Counted from the first letter of the stretch, positions 10,699-23,659 are shown. The stretch is DNA of 64,000 bases from Imbricaverruca yamaguchii (GCA_034440575.1 JAOTOL010001637.1:898501-962500), one strand, 5' to 3'. Notes: generated by a model from the letters alone, not told the origin. Made by a program: numbers and translations.

Positions 10699-12690
10699 AT
10701 GACGACGAGATCTTCGAGTGAGATATGGCTAATTGGCTCTAACATACCAAAGATTACAAGCAGTAAGCTGCCATCAAAGGGAGATGTCCTTCGCGTTTTC
10801 TTCCACGTCCACCAGGCCGTGAAGGACACTGGTTGTTGCGGCCGCCGTGACGAAGGAGGTCCTCCCGTTCTGGGAGCGGGCCACGATCCCCACTCAGCAT
10901 CCTAAGAACGTCACGCGCAAGTTGCTCGCCCTCCATGCCGAGTGGTGTGCGCTGAGGAAAAATCGCTCCAGGAACAGGCCTGCTGACCAGGCCGCTCAGC
11001 AAGCCTTCCGGGAGGGCCTGAGGGACCTCTTCGATTGTGCAGCATCCGATGCCCTCGTCAGGATCGTCATCGAAGAGGATCGCTAGTTCCTCCTGGCTCA
11101 GCGAGAGAAGAACCGTCTAGGAAGCATGGCTGGCGTAGACCGGAAGCTTACCGACCTGGCGGCATGGAAGGTCGCCTCGTCCAAGTCCGAGGCCGCTCGA
11201 AAGAAAAAGGCTGCGCGGTACGCTGCCGAGGCCACGGCGACAGTGGAGCTCGAAGAGTTCGAAGGTGCTGAACCGGGAGTCAATTCGGCGGTCTCGTCTC
11301 AAGGTCCGGAAGGAGATGGCGGAGGAGATTCGAGTGAAGTTCTCGCCTACTGTCCCGCTAGTGGTCCGCTGGGACGACAAGATTGTGAAGAACCAAGGCG
11401 GCGACAAAGTGGACCCGATCGCTATCATCGTCTCCCGTGAAGGAGTGGACAAACTCCTTGCTGTCCCAAGGTTGGGTATCGGAACTGGCCGTGCGCAGGC
11501 GGACCCCGTCGTTGACGCCCTGCGAGACTGGGACCTGGGCGAAAGAGTCATCAGTCTGTCTTTTGACACGACGGCAGCCAACTCCGGCCAGCACACGAGC
11601 GCCTGCGGGCTGATCGAGGATGCCCTCGGGCGACCGCTTCTCAACTTGGCCTGCTGCCATTACATGCTGGAGTTGGTGGTGGACAAGGCGTTCGTGGAGA
11701 CGATGGGGCAGTCCAAGGAGCCGGACATCGTCATCTTCCAGCGGTTCCAGCAGCAGTGGAAGTTCATCGAGACGACACACGTCAAGCCCTTCATGGCCGA
11801 TGATGCCCCCAGAGAGCTGCTCGACGCCCGAGATGAGCTGATAATCCGATTCACGATGTAGCTGAGCCAGAGACAGCCCCGTGACGATTACCGGGAGCTC
11901 CTGGAGCTCAGCATCACCTGCCTTGGCGGGGTTCCTTCACGAGGAATTCGTTTCCTCAGACCAGGAGCGCTGCATCGAGCACGCTGGATGGCGCGAGTGA
12001 TCTACTCGTTGAAGATCTATCTGTTAAACACGAGGAGTTCGACACCACGAACCGTGAGAAGCGGGGGATCACGCGCTTTGTGCTTTTCTCGCTGCAGCTT
12101 TACGTCCCCGCCTGGTACGAGCTTCCAGTGGTTACGTCGGCTCTCCAGAACGACCTCAGCTTCATGAAGGCGCTCCTGAAGTAAAAGGACCAAGATCCAG
12201 CCATCCCCAAGGCTGCAGCCACCGGCTTCGGCCGTGATCTGTGGTACCTAGGTGAGCACCCTGTGGCGCTGGGGTTGTTTGACGAAGGGGTGCCTCCCGA
12301 AGTGAAGCGGCGGATGCTGGAAGCAATGCGGGACAAGCAGGGTATGGGGAAACACCCCAACAGGCTCACCATGGAGGCGTCCCTGGCTGCCTGGGAGGGG
12401 AAGACTTTGGCCGACTTCTGCAGCACCAACAGCAGGAAGTTGGTAGCGGACCTCGGCATGGCAGATGCTGAGTCCATGGGCGACGATCAAGAGACTTTGA
12501 GCCGGAGCGAAAGCCCGTCTTACCGCTCATGTCGTCAGAGAGCTGCCAGTCTGACCGTGACGAACGACCGGGCAGAGCGGGAAGTGGTGCTAATGCAACA
12601 ATTCAACCTGGACCTCACGACGAATGAGGAGCAGGGCCAGTTCCTCTTTCAGGTGGTGGAGCGGCACCGCCGCGAGCATCCGATGAAGTA
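10699..12690 (+). pseudogene. hAT-1 transposase pseudogene
   Basis: Segments in order: N-terminal KLPSKGDVLRVFFHVHQAVKDT (about 10.77-10.83 kb), then after a frameshift VLPFWERATIPTQHPKNVTRK to IVIEEDR and a TAG at 11083. Next comes an FLLAQREKNR-type coiled/charged segment, then NRESIRRSR and VVRWDDKIV (first putative catalytic Asp, about 11.37 kb). LSFDTTAANSG (second Asp, about 11.57 kb) and LACCHYMLELV, the C/DxxH-like motif with its His replaced by Tyr, follow. Stops occur at about 11860 and about 12181. The C-terminal part (12263-12690) ends in FQVVERHRREHP, matching copies 2 and 3. The three copies align over their whole shared length. Catalytic assignments are inferred from the hAT pattern. 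Confidence 0.85.
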
Positions 12691-12693
12691 GGC

Positions 12694-13027
<334 letters not shown>

Positions 13028-13446
13028 GGGGGGGGGGGCAAGGCCAGGCAGTCCTCTGAGCTGAGTACAGGAAGCCACTGCTGCTGTCAGACGAGACACG
13101 GTGGATGGTTCCCGGGCTGACCCTACGTCCAGCACGTGTCTGTGAGGGTGGGGATGGGGGTAGGGTGGGGGTCGGACAGTCCACTGAGCTGGGCACATGA
13201 AACCAGTACTGCTGTCAGACAGGACACAATTAGCTCTTTTTATTCGTGCTGGACGTCGTTGTAGTCATCATAGCAGGCAAATATATATTTTCTGCCATTT
13301 TCGCATGCATTCTTCTGATTCCTGCAAATTTGTAGTTTGCACTGAGAGCTAAAGGGACTAAAGATGACCTAAGTGAGCATTTTCAGCGCAGTTGCACTAG
13401 ACAAGCTTTGATGTTTAACCTGCTAATAGGCAACAATAGGCACAAT

Positions 13447-13655
13447 TTCAAGGTCATGGCACGAGGTCTAAATATTATCCGATCTGGCTGAAATTCCATA
13501 TTTAGAGTTTCCTCGTTGGTTGTTGGTTATTTCAGTTTTAGGGCGCATCGACTAGGTGTGGTCATTTAGCGCCCATTAGAGTTTCCTCATCCATACAAAC
13601 TACCATGCAAATGAGCAGTTCGAAATTTGAAAGTTGAAAAATAAGTGCCACCCCA
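13447..13655 (-). repeat. hAT-1 right terminal inverted repeat, interrupted
   Basis: About 135 bp of repeat sequence split by a 61 bp LINE-end insertion and its 13 bp duplicated target (13515-13588). It ends in GCCACCCCA, one base different from the left end, and is followed at once by the TSD copy 13656-13663. Confidence 0.9.
13515..13575 (-). mobile_element. 61 bp LINE 3'-end insertion (hairpin type) in the hAT-1 right TIR
   Basis: The 61 bp insert is bounded by identical 13-mers TTAGAGTTTCCTC (13502-13514 and 13576-13588). On the minus strand it reads TGGGCGCTAAATGACC, a short loop, GATGCGCCC, then an AATAACCAAC-type tail. It is absent from the left TIR, which gives the empty-site sequence. 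This is direct proof of a discrete insertion with target duplication. Confidence 0.93.
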
Positions 13656-13663
13656 GAGCACAT

Positions 13664-13784
13664 GTTACACTTCTTTGCCCATCCTATCTTTGCTCATCAC
13701 AAAAAAACGTGCAAAAGATTCAATTTTCAATCACGTAAACAAACAAGGTAACATCTTATTGTTTAAACCAGTGGCGTTTGCCAA
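13664..13784. other. Short spacer, no feature seen
   Basis: Unique-looking sequence between the hAT-1 target duplication and the 29 bp minisatellite. Confidence 0.5.
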
Positions 13785-14190
13785 GCATGCCGTCAAGTTG
13801 TCAGGTTTGCTAGGCATGTCGCCAGATTGTCAGGTTTGCCAGGCATGCCGCCAGTTTGTCAGGTTTGCCAGGCATGCCGCCAGATTGTCAGGTTTGCCAG
13901 GCATGCCGCCAGTTTGTCAGGTTTGCCAGGCATGCCGCCAGATTGTCAGGTTTGCCAGGCATGCCGTCAAGTTGTCAGGTTTGCCAGACATGTCGCCAGA
14001 TTGTCAGGGTTGCCAGGCATGCCGCCAGATTGTCAGGTTTGCCAGGCATGCCGTCAAGTTGTCAGGTTTTCCAGGCATGCCGCCAGATTGTCAGGTTTGC
14101 CAGACATGTCGCCAGATTGTCAGGGTTGCCAGGCATGCCGCCAGATTGTCTGGTGTGCCAGGAACGCTGGGAGATTGCCTGGCTTCGTGT
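13785..14190. repeat. 29 bp minisatellite (about 14 copies)
   Basis: Head-to-tail units built on GTCAGGTTTGCCAGGCATG plus ten more bases, with GTCAAGT/CCAGATT variants; the variants themselves recur in blocks (13.98 kb and 14.10 kb). As 29 is not a multiple of three, all three frames are open and read the same Cys/Arg-rich peptide in turn. The 189-residue ORF is therefore most likely not a gene. A donor-like GGGAAG|GTGAGT follows at about 14200. Confidence 0.95.
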
Positions 14191-14214
14191 CCGCCTGGGA
14201 AGGTGAGTGACTGA

Positions 14215-15086
14215 CGGAGGTCCGGAAGAGCACAGACACCAGAAATCCGCAAATACGCAGGCTTGTCCTCACTGAAATATCGATTCTGCGGGTGTCATCC
14301 CGGGTGGGGGAGGGGAGTTCGCGACTGGAAATTCGCCAATCGGACGTGGGCGATAAGCCCGGTTTACTTTTATACAGTTCCATTCATTCCTAAAAATGCT
14401 TGAGTAACCGCTGCAGCTGCAAATAAACATGTTTTCACTGCAATACATGCAAGGAATTAAGGAAAACCTTGGTGCACCGAGTTTCAACATTTGATGCCGT
14501 TAGTGCACATACCTCCGTTGTACAAAAAAATATCAAATTTCACACCCCGAAGAAGAAACAAATGATGAACTGGGCGATAGAACTAGCTCAATTATGTTAC
14601 GTTAATAGAGTCATATATCGCATCGGAAACCAGATCAGAACATAGTTTACCATCAGGGCCACATTGGTAGCATCATGTGCAGAAGGCAATATGTCCTAAA
14701 AAAATATCCAGTCATTTCCATTTTAATCAACTGGCAGTAATACATTGAGACTCGTTCATTTCCGCAAGGCTTAAGGCCGTTATTGGTCCCCATAATGCAA
14801 AGGCACCGCTGGAATATGCAAATAATCTAAGTCCTATTGAGTTGAAGCAATAACAAAGCAAAAACGAAAGGAACAATGGATCAGCCATCCATGGATTAGC
14901 CTTGCAATAGACATTATCACGCTGCAGAAATCATAACAAAAACATCCATCGCCTTCAATGATTCAGAGCTTACAACACCTATTTGTCACATAATGAATTG
15001 AGCATTCATCAACTGAGCGACAGATGAGTATTCCTCGTGGCCCGTGTTCGCCGTAGTGAAAACGCTCCCATGCCAAACTAGGCGCG
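14215..15086. other. No recognised feature
   Basis: Mostly AT-rich sequence without domain-bearing ORFs, arrays or transposon ends. Confidence 0.5.
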
Positions 15087-15155
15087 CCAGTGCGTGTTGC
15101 CAGTGCGTATTGCCAGTGCGTGTTGGCGGTGCGTGTTGGCGGTGCGTGTTGCCAG
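15087..15155. repeat. Small 13 bp minisatellite cluster
   Basis: About five units of GTGCGTGTTGCCA/GTGCGTGTTGGCG, the same unit as the large array at 15.94 kb, 800 bp away and in the same orientation. Confidence 0.9.
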
Positions 15156-15939
15156 TAGTCGGTTTTACAGCGGCAATTTGCTCCCATATCTACTATCCTT
15201 TGAGCCTTCCAGATCATTCCTTCTTTCAGCTAAATATTCCAGACATGAACTAAACAAATACATCGAAAAGCTTATAATATTCTTAAGAATTGGTTTCAAT
15301 CAATCTTCACAGATTTTTCACTGGAAAAGTGTTTTTCATGGTGAGAATTAAACGATTTTAGACGGATCTCTTTACTATAATTTTCCATAAACCATTTTAT
15401 ATTCCGAGACCTATATCCCAATAGATGGCAAGTAAGCAGTCGGTCGGTGCGTATGCGTTCTACCCATGGGGTGTGTTGTTAATATTTAATAGTTGTGCGG
15501 TGTGAGGATGTCGGGAGTATCAGGTATGGATCGATAAACTTGGTAGACATCGATTAAGTATACTTGTGTTGTTATTTTATCTGCCGTAGCTCAGGAAGTT
15601 GGCTTACAACCGCATCCTTCGCTAATTTAACCATTGCACCAATTTGCTCTCTGGCATTCAATCGTCGGCTGCCATATACAATAGAGCTGAGTGTAGTTTC
15701 CACGTAAATCAGAAAGCGGATTGCAATTTACTGATGTTCGTAAGTTTAATTTTAGTTATTTCAACATCGTCCATAGCAAAACCTATTTCGTTATTAAAAC
15801 TGATGTAATAATTATATTTAGTGGTCGCTTTTAATGTACGCGGATCATTATGCCAGGTCTTCTCCCTCTATCTCGTCCCAGGTCTCTTTCCTGAGGCCTG
15901 GGACCTGCGAGCAAAGTTCCGCTGTAAAACCGAATAGTG
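15156..15939. other. No recognised feature
   Basis: AT-rich spacer between two clusters of the same 13 bp repeat; no gene or repeat seen. Confidence 0.5.
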
Positions 15940-16405
15940 CGTGTTGGCGGTGCGTGTTGCCAGTGCGTGTTGGCGGTGCGTGTTGCCAGTGCGTGTTGCC
16001 AGTGCATGTTGGCGGTGCATGTTGGCGGTGCGTGTTGCCGGTGCGTGTTGGCGGTGCGTGTTGCCGGTGCGTGTTGGCGGTGCGTGTTGCCGGTGCGTGT
16101 TGGCGGTGCGTGTTGCCGGTGCGTGTTGCCAGTGCGTGTTGGCGGTGCGTGTTGCCAGTGCGTGTTGCCGGTGCGTGTTGCCGGTGCGTGTTGCCGTTGC
16201 GTGTTGCCGGTGCGTGCTGGCGGTGTGTGTTGCCGGTGCGTGTTGCCAGTGCATGTTGGCGGTGCGTGTTGGCGGTGCGTGTTGCCAGTGCGTGTTGCCG
16301 GTGCGTGTTGCCGGTGCGTGTTGGCTGTGCGTGTTGCCAGTGCGTGTTGGCGGTGCGTGTTGCCAGTACGTGTTGGCGTTGCGTGTTGCCAGTGCGTGTT
16401 GTCAG
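15940..16405. repeat. 13 bp minisatellite (about 36 copies)
   Basis: Two unit types, GTGCGTGTTGGCG and GTGCGTGTTGCC(A/G), are interspersed. The period is not a multiple of three, so every frame is open on both strands (about 200-residue Cys/Val/Ala or Thr/Gln/His ORFs). These are repeat artefacts. Confidence 0.96.
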
Positions 16406-16494
16406 TGCACCGACTGGACACAGTCGCAGCTCGGCCGTCGCTCGGAAGTAGCCGCGGTTCGCGGCTGCGGCGTTACCACGAGCGCGTCATGGGA

Positions 16495-16905
16495 GGCCGT
16501 ACTGCGGCTAATATCAGACACAGTACTGCTGGCAATATCAGGCAGTGCTGAAATCAACATCAGATACAGTACTGCGACCAACATCAGATAGTGATGTGAT
16601 CAACATCGGATACAGTGCTGCGGTCAATATCAGATATATTAAGTTGTGGTCAATATCAGATACAGTATTGCCGCCAATATTAGACAGTGCTTAATATTTC
16701 CGGTCGCAGAACATTGAAGAAAAACATTGAAGAAAAACGTAATTAAAGTGGGATGATCGTTCCGCTGGTTCGGGTCTGGTATCGTCTGGTCTGGTATCAT
16801 CTGGTCTGGTCTCTAGTCTAATCCCTTGTCTGATCTCTGGTCTCGTCTCTGGTCTCATCTCTGTTCTCGGCTCTGTTCTCGTCTCGGGTCGGATCGGGTT
16901 GGGTC
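16495..16905. repeat. Degenerate ~25 bp repeats and a TCTGGT-rich run
   Basis: 16.5-16.69 kb holds seven or eight imperfect units around AATATCAGA(C/T)ACAGTACTG. 16.77-16.9 kb holds imperfect GGTCTGGTAT/CTCGTCTCTGGT pyrimidine-rich repeats. Both are too diverged for an exact period by eye. Confidence 0.75.
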
Positions 16906-17264
16906 AACGAGGAACCAGTTGAAGTATCATCCGACGGCAAACTTTGCGCATAAAGGAATATTTCGAAGTATGTTGCAATGCAAGGGGAAAGGGTTATTCA
17001 AATATAATTCGCTATTACGCATAATCGTTGTTCCAGCTAATAAACATGGCCGCTTCCATGGTCACATTTGTGCTCCAGCCAACAAACATGACAATGGAGT
17101 AGCACTTCACGCTGACAATGACGGCCTACGTTATCAGCGGCAGAGCAGAGAACTCCGTTCCGATCGCTTTGTCAGCGTCATGGGTGGGGAATGTCCACAC
17201 AACCAGAGTCCTGCCAGCACAAAACTGGACTCAACACCCCACGGCTGTGGCTCGGCTCATCGGT

Positions 17265-17425
17265 CGGCAGTGTCGGAGGCGGCACTACATGGGGAAGTTT
17301 CGGGGTCGATGCCGTCAGAGGAAATACTGTGGGGTGGGAGGCGGTGTCTGGGGCAGTGCTGTCGGAGGTGGTACTGCATGAGACAGTTGAGGGAAGTGCT
17401 GTCGAAGGTACCGCTGTGTTAAAAT
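17265..17425. repeat. Diverged relatives of the 40 bp repeat
   Basis: Contains GCAGTGCTGTCGGAGG and TGAGACAGT words shared with the array at 17.93 kb, but with variable spacing. Probably an older, decayed part of the same family. Confidence 0.65.
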
Positions 17426-17924
17426 AATGATTCTTCGTTAGGCGTGAGATGTCGAAACGAGTACAGCGTGATGCCGTATTTTTACATTGAAATATTGCCA
17501 TTGATATCACTTTTATCCATCAAGCTCAGTTTTGAGCCTATAGTATACTTATGACTACACCATTTTCGCTTTGCTTCAGATATACCTAATTTATGGATGC
17601 ATATATCAACGAAAGCGATAAAATGCCAGTACTATAAACCGACATTGTATAACTGAACACGCGGTGGGTAATCCTGTTGCCTGGACTTGCATCGCAGGAT
17701 TTCGGTGAATCACGGTCCGTTAAGGTGAGCACAGCTCATGATAGCTGTTGTTGAGCATGGCTCGTGAGCGCACCATGATTCTTATAAACGGGATACTGTT
17801 AGAAACAGAGCGCGAATACAGAAAAACAAGCATCAAGAAGCACGACGTCGATAATTATTTGGGATGTCGATTTGGTGTTCAGGAAGTGGTATATTACATC
17901 CTATTTCACCAATAATATATAACT

Positions 17925-18172
17925 GCGGTGCCGCATCACGCGAGACAGTCGGGGGAGATGCTGTCGGAGGCTGTACCACATGAGACAGTCGGGGGAGGTG
18001 CTGTCGGAGGCTGTACCACATGAGACAGTCGGGGGCGGTGCTGTCGGAGGCTGTAACACATGAGACAATCGGCGGCGGTGCTGGTGGGGACGGCACCACA
18101 TGAGACAGTCGGGGGGCAGTGCTGTCGGAGGCTGTACCACACGAGATAGTCGGGGGCGGTGCTGTCGAAGTC
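17925..18172. repeat. 40 bp minisatellite (about 6 copies)
   Basis: Units start GAGACAGTCGGGGG(A/C)GGTGC and run 40 bp each, with few differences between copies. ORFs through it on the minus strand (up to 149 residues) are repeat readings only. Confidence 0.92.
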
Positions 18173-20482
18173 GTCCACTCCCCGTCCCCGAGAGCACAAG
18201 CGTTGAGCGCCTCGGTTCTCAAATGCCGGGGTGGTGGCTCTCGGTGAGTCTTTCTTCCACAGGCAGAAGCGAGCCGCTATGCCAGCTGCATTACAGCCAG
18301 CCAGACCATGCCGCCGAATAGACTTCCACAAGAATGAGCAGGGCCCTCGGGAACCGTATAAGCATATGAGATGTCGGGAAAACAAATTGAAGTGAACTGA
18401 CTGGAGGTGCCGTGGAAGCTAGCAGTGGCATCAAGACGCCACCGAGCCACCGGTAATCCCGCTCCACTCAGACTCTCAGATAACGCTGCAAACACTAACA
18501 GCACACGTCAAGCTCACCGTATTATAATTATACACCATCCTTCACATATATGGGGCCAAACTGTACGAGGAGCACAAGGAAACCTGGAATCCACAAGCAT
18601 TAGATTTTGATGAAATGTACACAGTCTAGCTTAGCTTACGTGGTCCGCTGGTTGTCGTTTTGCGACCCTTTCGAAAAAGTGCGATTGATGCTCCGTTTCT
18701 GAACTGATTCCGGATATGACCATACAAGTACAGCATCTGGCAAAATTTGACCGCACTGGCCGTAAAAATCATTTCCCGGTCACATTTTCCGAGCTTGTTA
18801 GTTCAGCGGGAAATGGTCCACTAATGGTAGCGTGACAAAGTAGCACACGTGAATTGTGCATGGAACTCCTATTTTGGATTTGAAAAATTCTTGTGATTTG
18901 TTTAATTTTAAAAAAGATTACTTAAAATTTTAAGTACGAAAAGTGATTTAAAAAAAAATCTCCTTTCCCTCATGGCGCCGAACAGTGATATGAAGATGGC
19001 GTAGATCGGACAGGAATCGAGCGAATTTTGGAGACGCAGTCCACGGGATTTTCCAGATTTCCCGAATTTTTCATTTGCAACAATTTCCTCATACAACCGA
19101 AGTTACACAGATGAGCTGAGCTGAGAAAAGTAACTTATATCGATCTAGCTGTGTAACCTTTTGAGATATAAGCTAAATAGTTTTGGCATGATGCTTCAGA
19201 AAATGATACATGACAATAATTATTTATAATACATTGCCCACATGATGGGATTATCGACATTGTGTCGATTTGCGTTTGAGAATGATAATTATCTATGCAA
19301 CTTGTGATGGACATTGCGACGCGACGCGATACATTGCTTTCTTAGCTTAGCCTAGACTTAGCACTAAAAGATCAGTTATAAATTGCTAATTTGAGAAATA
19401 AGGAAATAATGGAAATTCTGATGAGTACATATCGTAGCAAATGTCCAAGTGCATATATGTGGCGAATTTGGGTTTGCCAAGTTGAATACTTTGTGCTATA
19501 AGAACAATATTCTTACGACTAGTGTTAACATGGAAAATAGCCTATCTGGGGGGAAATATCTGTCAATGACCAACCTGATATGCTCCAAAAGATGAGGTCG
19601 ACTGGAAGATATCGCATTTTCACAATATCACATCATGAGAGCGAAAATTTCACCCTCGAAGCACTATTAGATCACCAAACGCGACACACCGCATGGCTAA
19701 AGTTTGAGGTTTGAAGCAGAAGGCAGTTGCGAATTGCTGCGCATTGCCGACAATCGTGTGGCTAATTGCGATGTGCCGACAGTCGAGAGATTAATGGAGT
19801 TTTAATTATGAATAAAATGGTGATAAAGTGTTGCAGATGATTTGTAAATTAGCGCTGAATTATTATCTGCTCGGTGGTATGCGAAACGTGTGCGAAAATG
19901 TCCGAGAAAGTGGCGAAAAAGCAACAAAAGATGGCGTTCGAAGTCGGCTTTCGATAGCTGTCAGCTGATGCAGCTGATTAGCCGTTGCAGACGGCCAATA
20001 GGGTTGCAGAAGATGCGACATGGTCGATAATCATGTCGATACGGTCGACAATCGAGCGATGGATGGCACCGCAAAAATGAAGCCTCACGGCGATAGGGAT
20101 AATTTGCAAAGAATAATTATATGGAAATTTTGTGAAAATTGTTCATTGATGCGAGAGGATGCCCAGGTTGGATGCGCTATTTTGGCAATTTAGTATGAGG
20201 ATTATAAATGCGCACATCATTTGCCATGGAGCAATTTGTTTGTAAATTATCGCGGAGAGAGTGTAACGAAAAGACGAGATAATCGAAAAAAGTGCGCGGT
20301 TGCAGCATGGGCTTACAGTCCCATCTCCCCCCCCCACACTCCGGGCGGATATTGCCTGGGCTGCCGGTTTGCTCGGCAAAACAACTTCCCGCCCTGCTGT
20401 TCCCACGGGGCGAGTCTGGAACTCGCCTGAATTCAGTTAAAAAGGACATTGGTGACTGTTTTGTGGACGCCGCAACTGTTTT
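18173..20482. other. No recognised feature (AT-rich)
   Basis: 2.3 kb of mainly AT-rich sequence with only short ORFs. No splice-flanked coding exon, RNA gene or transposon end was recognised. Confidence 0.5.
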
Positions 20483-20528
20483 CGTTTTGGTGGTGTGTGT
20501 GTGGCTCCACACACACACCACCAAAACG
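20483..20528. repeat. Perfect 22 bp inverted repeat with 2-base loop
   Basis: 20483-20504 and 20507-20528 are exact reverse complements (arms start CGTTTTGGTGG). They enclose only CT. The hairpin stem is built of GT/CA dinucleotides and sits at the edge of the GT-rich array that follows. Confidence 0.95.
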
Positions 20529-20690
20529 TGTTGTGTTGGTGTTGGTGGGGTGTGTGGGGTATGATGGTGGGGTGTGTGGGGTATGGCGGGGTATGATGGT
20601 GGGGTGTGTGGGGTATGATGGCGGGGTGTGTGGGGTATGATGGTGTTGGTAGGGTGTGGTGCTGGTGGTGTTGGTGTGCAATTCGTGTGT
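20529..20690. repeat. GGTGTGTGGGGTATGATG minisatellite
   Basis: Imperfect GT-rich units of roughly 20-30 bp built on GGGGTGTGTGGGGTATGATGG, about six copies. Opposite-strand Thr/His/Pro ORFs are artefacts. Confidence 0.85.
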
Positions 20691-21499
20691 GCAAGCCTGG
20701 TGTTGTATATAAACAGTACTCGATTCTTCACACATCATCATTAACGATGCACCTTCCTAACGCAATAGACTGACCAAAATATCGTTCGAGGCACGACCTT
20801 ATCTAATGATGCGAAATCCCTATGATATATGGGTCTGTGGATGTGGATCTATGAATCGTGGACTCTGGATAATATGGAGGACTTGTTTGGTGAGAAAATC
20901 AAGATGTATTATACCCTACCACCACTGATGATGTTGCGAATCGTGATTGCCAAAGAGATGAAGGAACAGAGCATTGATACGAAACATGATTGTTGGTTGC
21001 TTATTGGCTTCACGACACATCGACCGTTGAGCCATGTAGCATCGCCGATCTCTCAGGCCAACTGGCCGCGGGCGAAGATTGGCGACAGGTGAGACTCTAG
21101 CCCACAAACTTTCGATTGTGAAACGGGAAACTTACCCCTAGACATGTTTCCGTAGTGACTTGCATTGAGCAAGTGGCTGATGATGCGATATAAATCTGGA
21201 AAAGAACATCAATCCAGACGAAAACGAAATACAAGGAACGTGATATGATGATAAAACTTTGGATGCTTAACGATTCGAGAGTCTCACTACGCATAATATC
21301 GCCACTCATGTTGCCGAACGCATGACGAAACTGCTCGATATCTCAAGCCGCGCAGCACCACCACAAGTCCCAGGAGATAACTGGCTTCTTGAATACCAGA
21401 GCACGAGGCGACAGACATTCATCGGGAGTGGATCGAGCCACGGCGACGCAGTGGAGGCGGCGTGGGCAGCGGGCGAGTTCGTCTTGACGACCTAGTCGA
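20691..21499. other. No recognised feature
   Basis: Spacer with short ORFs only; no domain or repeat seen. Confidence 0.5.
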
Positions 21500-22518
21500 G
21501 GCCTTATCCCGCTCCAGTACCTGCACCACCACAGCCGACACGGCCAGCTCCAGTACCTGCACCACCACAGCTGACACGGCCAGCTCCAGTACCTGCACCA
21601 CCACAGCTACACGGCCAGCTCCAGTACCAGCACCACCACAGCTGACACGGCCAGCTACAGCACCAGCATCACCACAGCCGACACGGCCAGCTCCAGTACC
21701 AGCACCACCACAGCTACACGGCCAGCTCCAGTACCAGCACCACCACAGCTGACACGGCCAGCTCCAGTACCAGCATCACCACAGCTACACGGCCAGCTCC
21801 AGTACCAGCACCACCACAGCTACACGGCCAGCTCCAGTACCTGCACCACCACAGCTGACACGGCCAGTACCAGCACCACCACAGCTGACACGGCCAGTAC
21901 CAGCACCACCACAGCTACACGGCCAGCTCCAGTACCAGCACCACCACAGCTGACACGGCCAGCTCCAGTACCAGCACCACCACAGCTGACACGGCCAGCT
22001 ACAGCACCAGCATTACCACAGCTACACGGCCAGCTCCAGTACCAGCACCACCACAGCTACACGGCCAGCTCCAGTACCAGCACCACCACAGCTACACGGC
22101 CAGCTCCAGTACCAGCACCACCACAGCTACACGGCCAGCTCCAGTACCAGCACCACCACAGCTACACGGCCAGCTCCAGTACCAGCACCACCACAGCTGA
22201 CACGGCCAGCTCCAGTACCAGCACCACCACAGCTGACACGGCCAGCTACAGCACCAGCATCACCACAGCCGACACGGCCAGCTACAGTACCAGCATCACC
22301 ACAGCTGACACGGCCAGCTACAGCACCAGCATCACCACAGCCGACACGGCCAGCTACAGTACCACCACAGCCGACACGGCCAGCTACAGTACCAGCACCA
22401 CCACAGCTGACACGGCCAGCTCCAGTACCAGCATCACCACAGCTGACACGGCCAGCTACAGCACCAGCATCACCACAGCCGACACGGCCAGCTACAGTAC
22501 CAGCACCACCACAGCTGA
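21500..22518. repeat. 35/36 bp minisatellite (about 29 copies)
   Basis: Units contain ACACGGCCAGCTCCAGTACC and CAGCACCACCACAG. 36 bp (CTGACACGG) and 35 bp (CTACACGG) versions alternate irregularly, so reading frames slip between units; shortened units occur near 21.87 and 22.36 kb. Ser/Thr- and Gly/Val-rich ORFs on either strand follow the repeat and end where 35 bp units break the frame. Confidence 0.96.
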
Positions 22519-23400
22519 AGATGTGTCGGGGTTGGTTATTTGGGCTTCGGAGCACATCGACTGCGTTGGTCATACAGCACCCCGATGAAGATGTGTCGAC
22601 AATGGAATACTTGTTATACATAGCACCAGTTTGGTTTCTACTCGTCCACCTCGTGAGCTAATATGATTGTCAAAACGTGGCCAATTTTCGGAATCAGCAA
22701 CGTTAATTGCACCAGGAACCGATTTGCAATTGAAAATTTTGGAGAAAAAATTGCGAAACGGGTAACCTAATGCTATTATTTCCACCCAATCTATGAACAT
22801 AAATGGCAGTTACAAAGTCGAACATGTCTGGCGCGATACCTTATAGAGGTAAGCTTACTTGGCAAGCCATAAAGACATCATAAATGATGCTCGGGAATCC
22901 CAATGCGCAGCATACCACAAACCCGCATAAAAACTCTGAACAACCGAGAACGAAAGAAAACGCAGAAACCAACACTGCACTCAAATCTGAGACTACGCTG
23001 GGCGCCTTGCCAGATCTGACGCCACCCTCGGAAGCCTCCGTCTCCACCTGGGGAGGCACAGTCAAGCTGCTCACCTACAGCCAGCTAGCTGCTGCATTGC
23101 ATTAAGGTCATACGCGCGGCTCCAGCCTTGGGGGGGGCACACTCTGAGAAGACGCGCCGACGCCATTTTGGCCGTCAAACCCAACAGACCGCAAATCGCC
23201 CGACCAGCCTACCCCAAACTTGCCTACTTCTTCACTACGAACTTCTAGCTCAGCTCTACGACTTCAACTCTACAATACTCTACTTCAGGTTAATATGGCG
23301 GTGTAGCTGCCCCTCCCACCAGCCGCCGATATTTGTAATAAGTGTGCACCTTTCCATTCTAACCCAAACGCCAAAACCCACGACCAACTGCGCTCACCCA
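22519..23400. other. No clear gene; possible upstream part of LINE-C
   Basis: 22.9-23.1 kb is open on the + strand (73 residues from 22884, Thr/Pro-rich), compatible with the N-terminal low-complexity part of a LINE ORF1. I cannot prove it. Confidence 0.35.
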
Positions 23401-23659
23401 ACATGAACAGACACCACGCCAAACACCCCGACGGGTGATTTACTTCCTCTGCTGCCGGGATGATGGAGAGCCCATGGGCTCCCTTGACCCCTGAACGGTG
23501 AAGGAGATCACCAGTTGGGCACGGAAGCCCCTCTCATTCAGACATACAACTCCAACGACGCAGATATACTGACACGCATCACAGACAACTCTGACATCCC
23601 AATCACCATGACACCAGCCGCACACCTCAACACATCACAGGGCACCATATGCGCACGGG

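Noticed and set aside
13785..14190. CRISPR-like look of a 29 bp direct repeat
   Set aside because: Units are directly adjacent with no spacers, and the sequence context is a eukaryotic genome; it is a minisatellite.
15831..16591. ORFs of about 200 residues on both strands over the 13 bp array
   Set aside because: The non-multiple-of-three period cycles one peptide through all frames; no start, splice or domain context.
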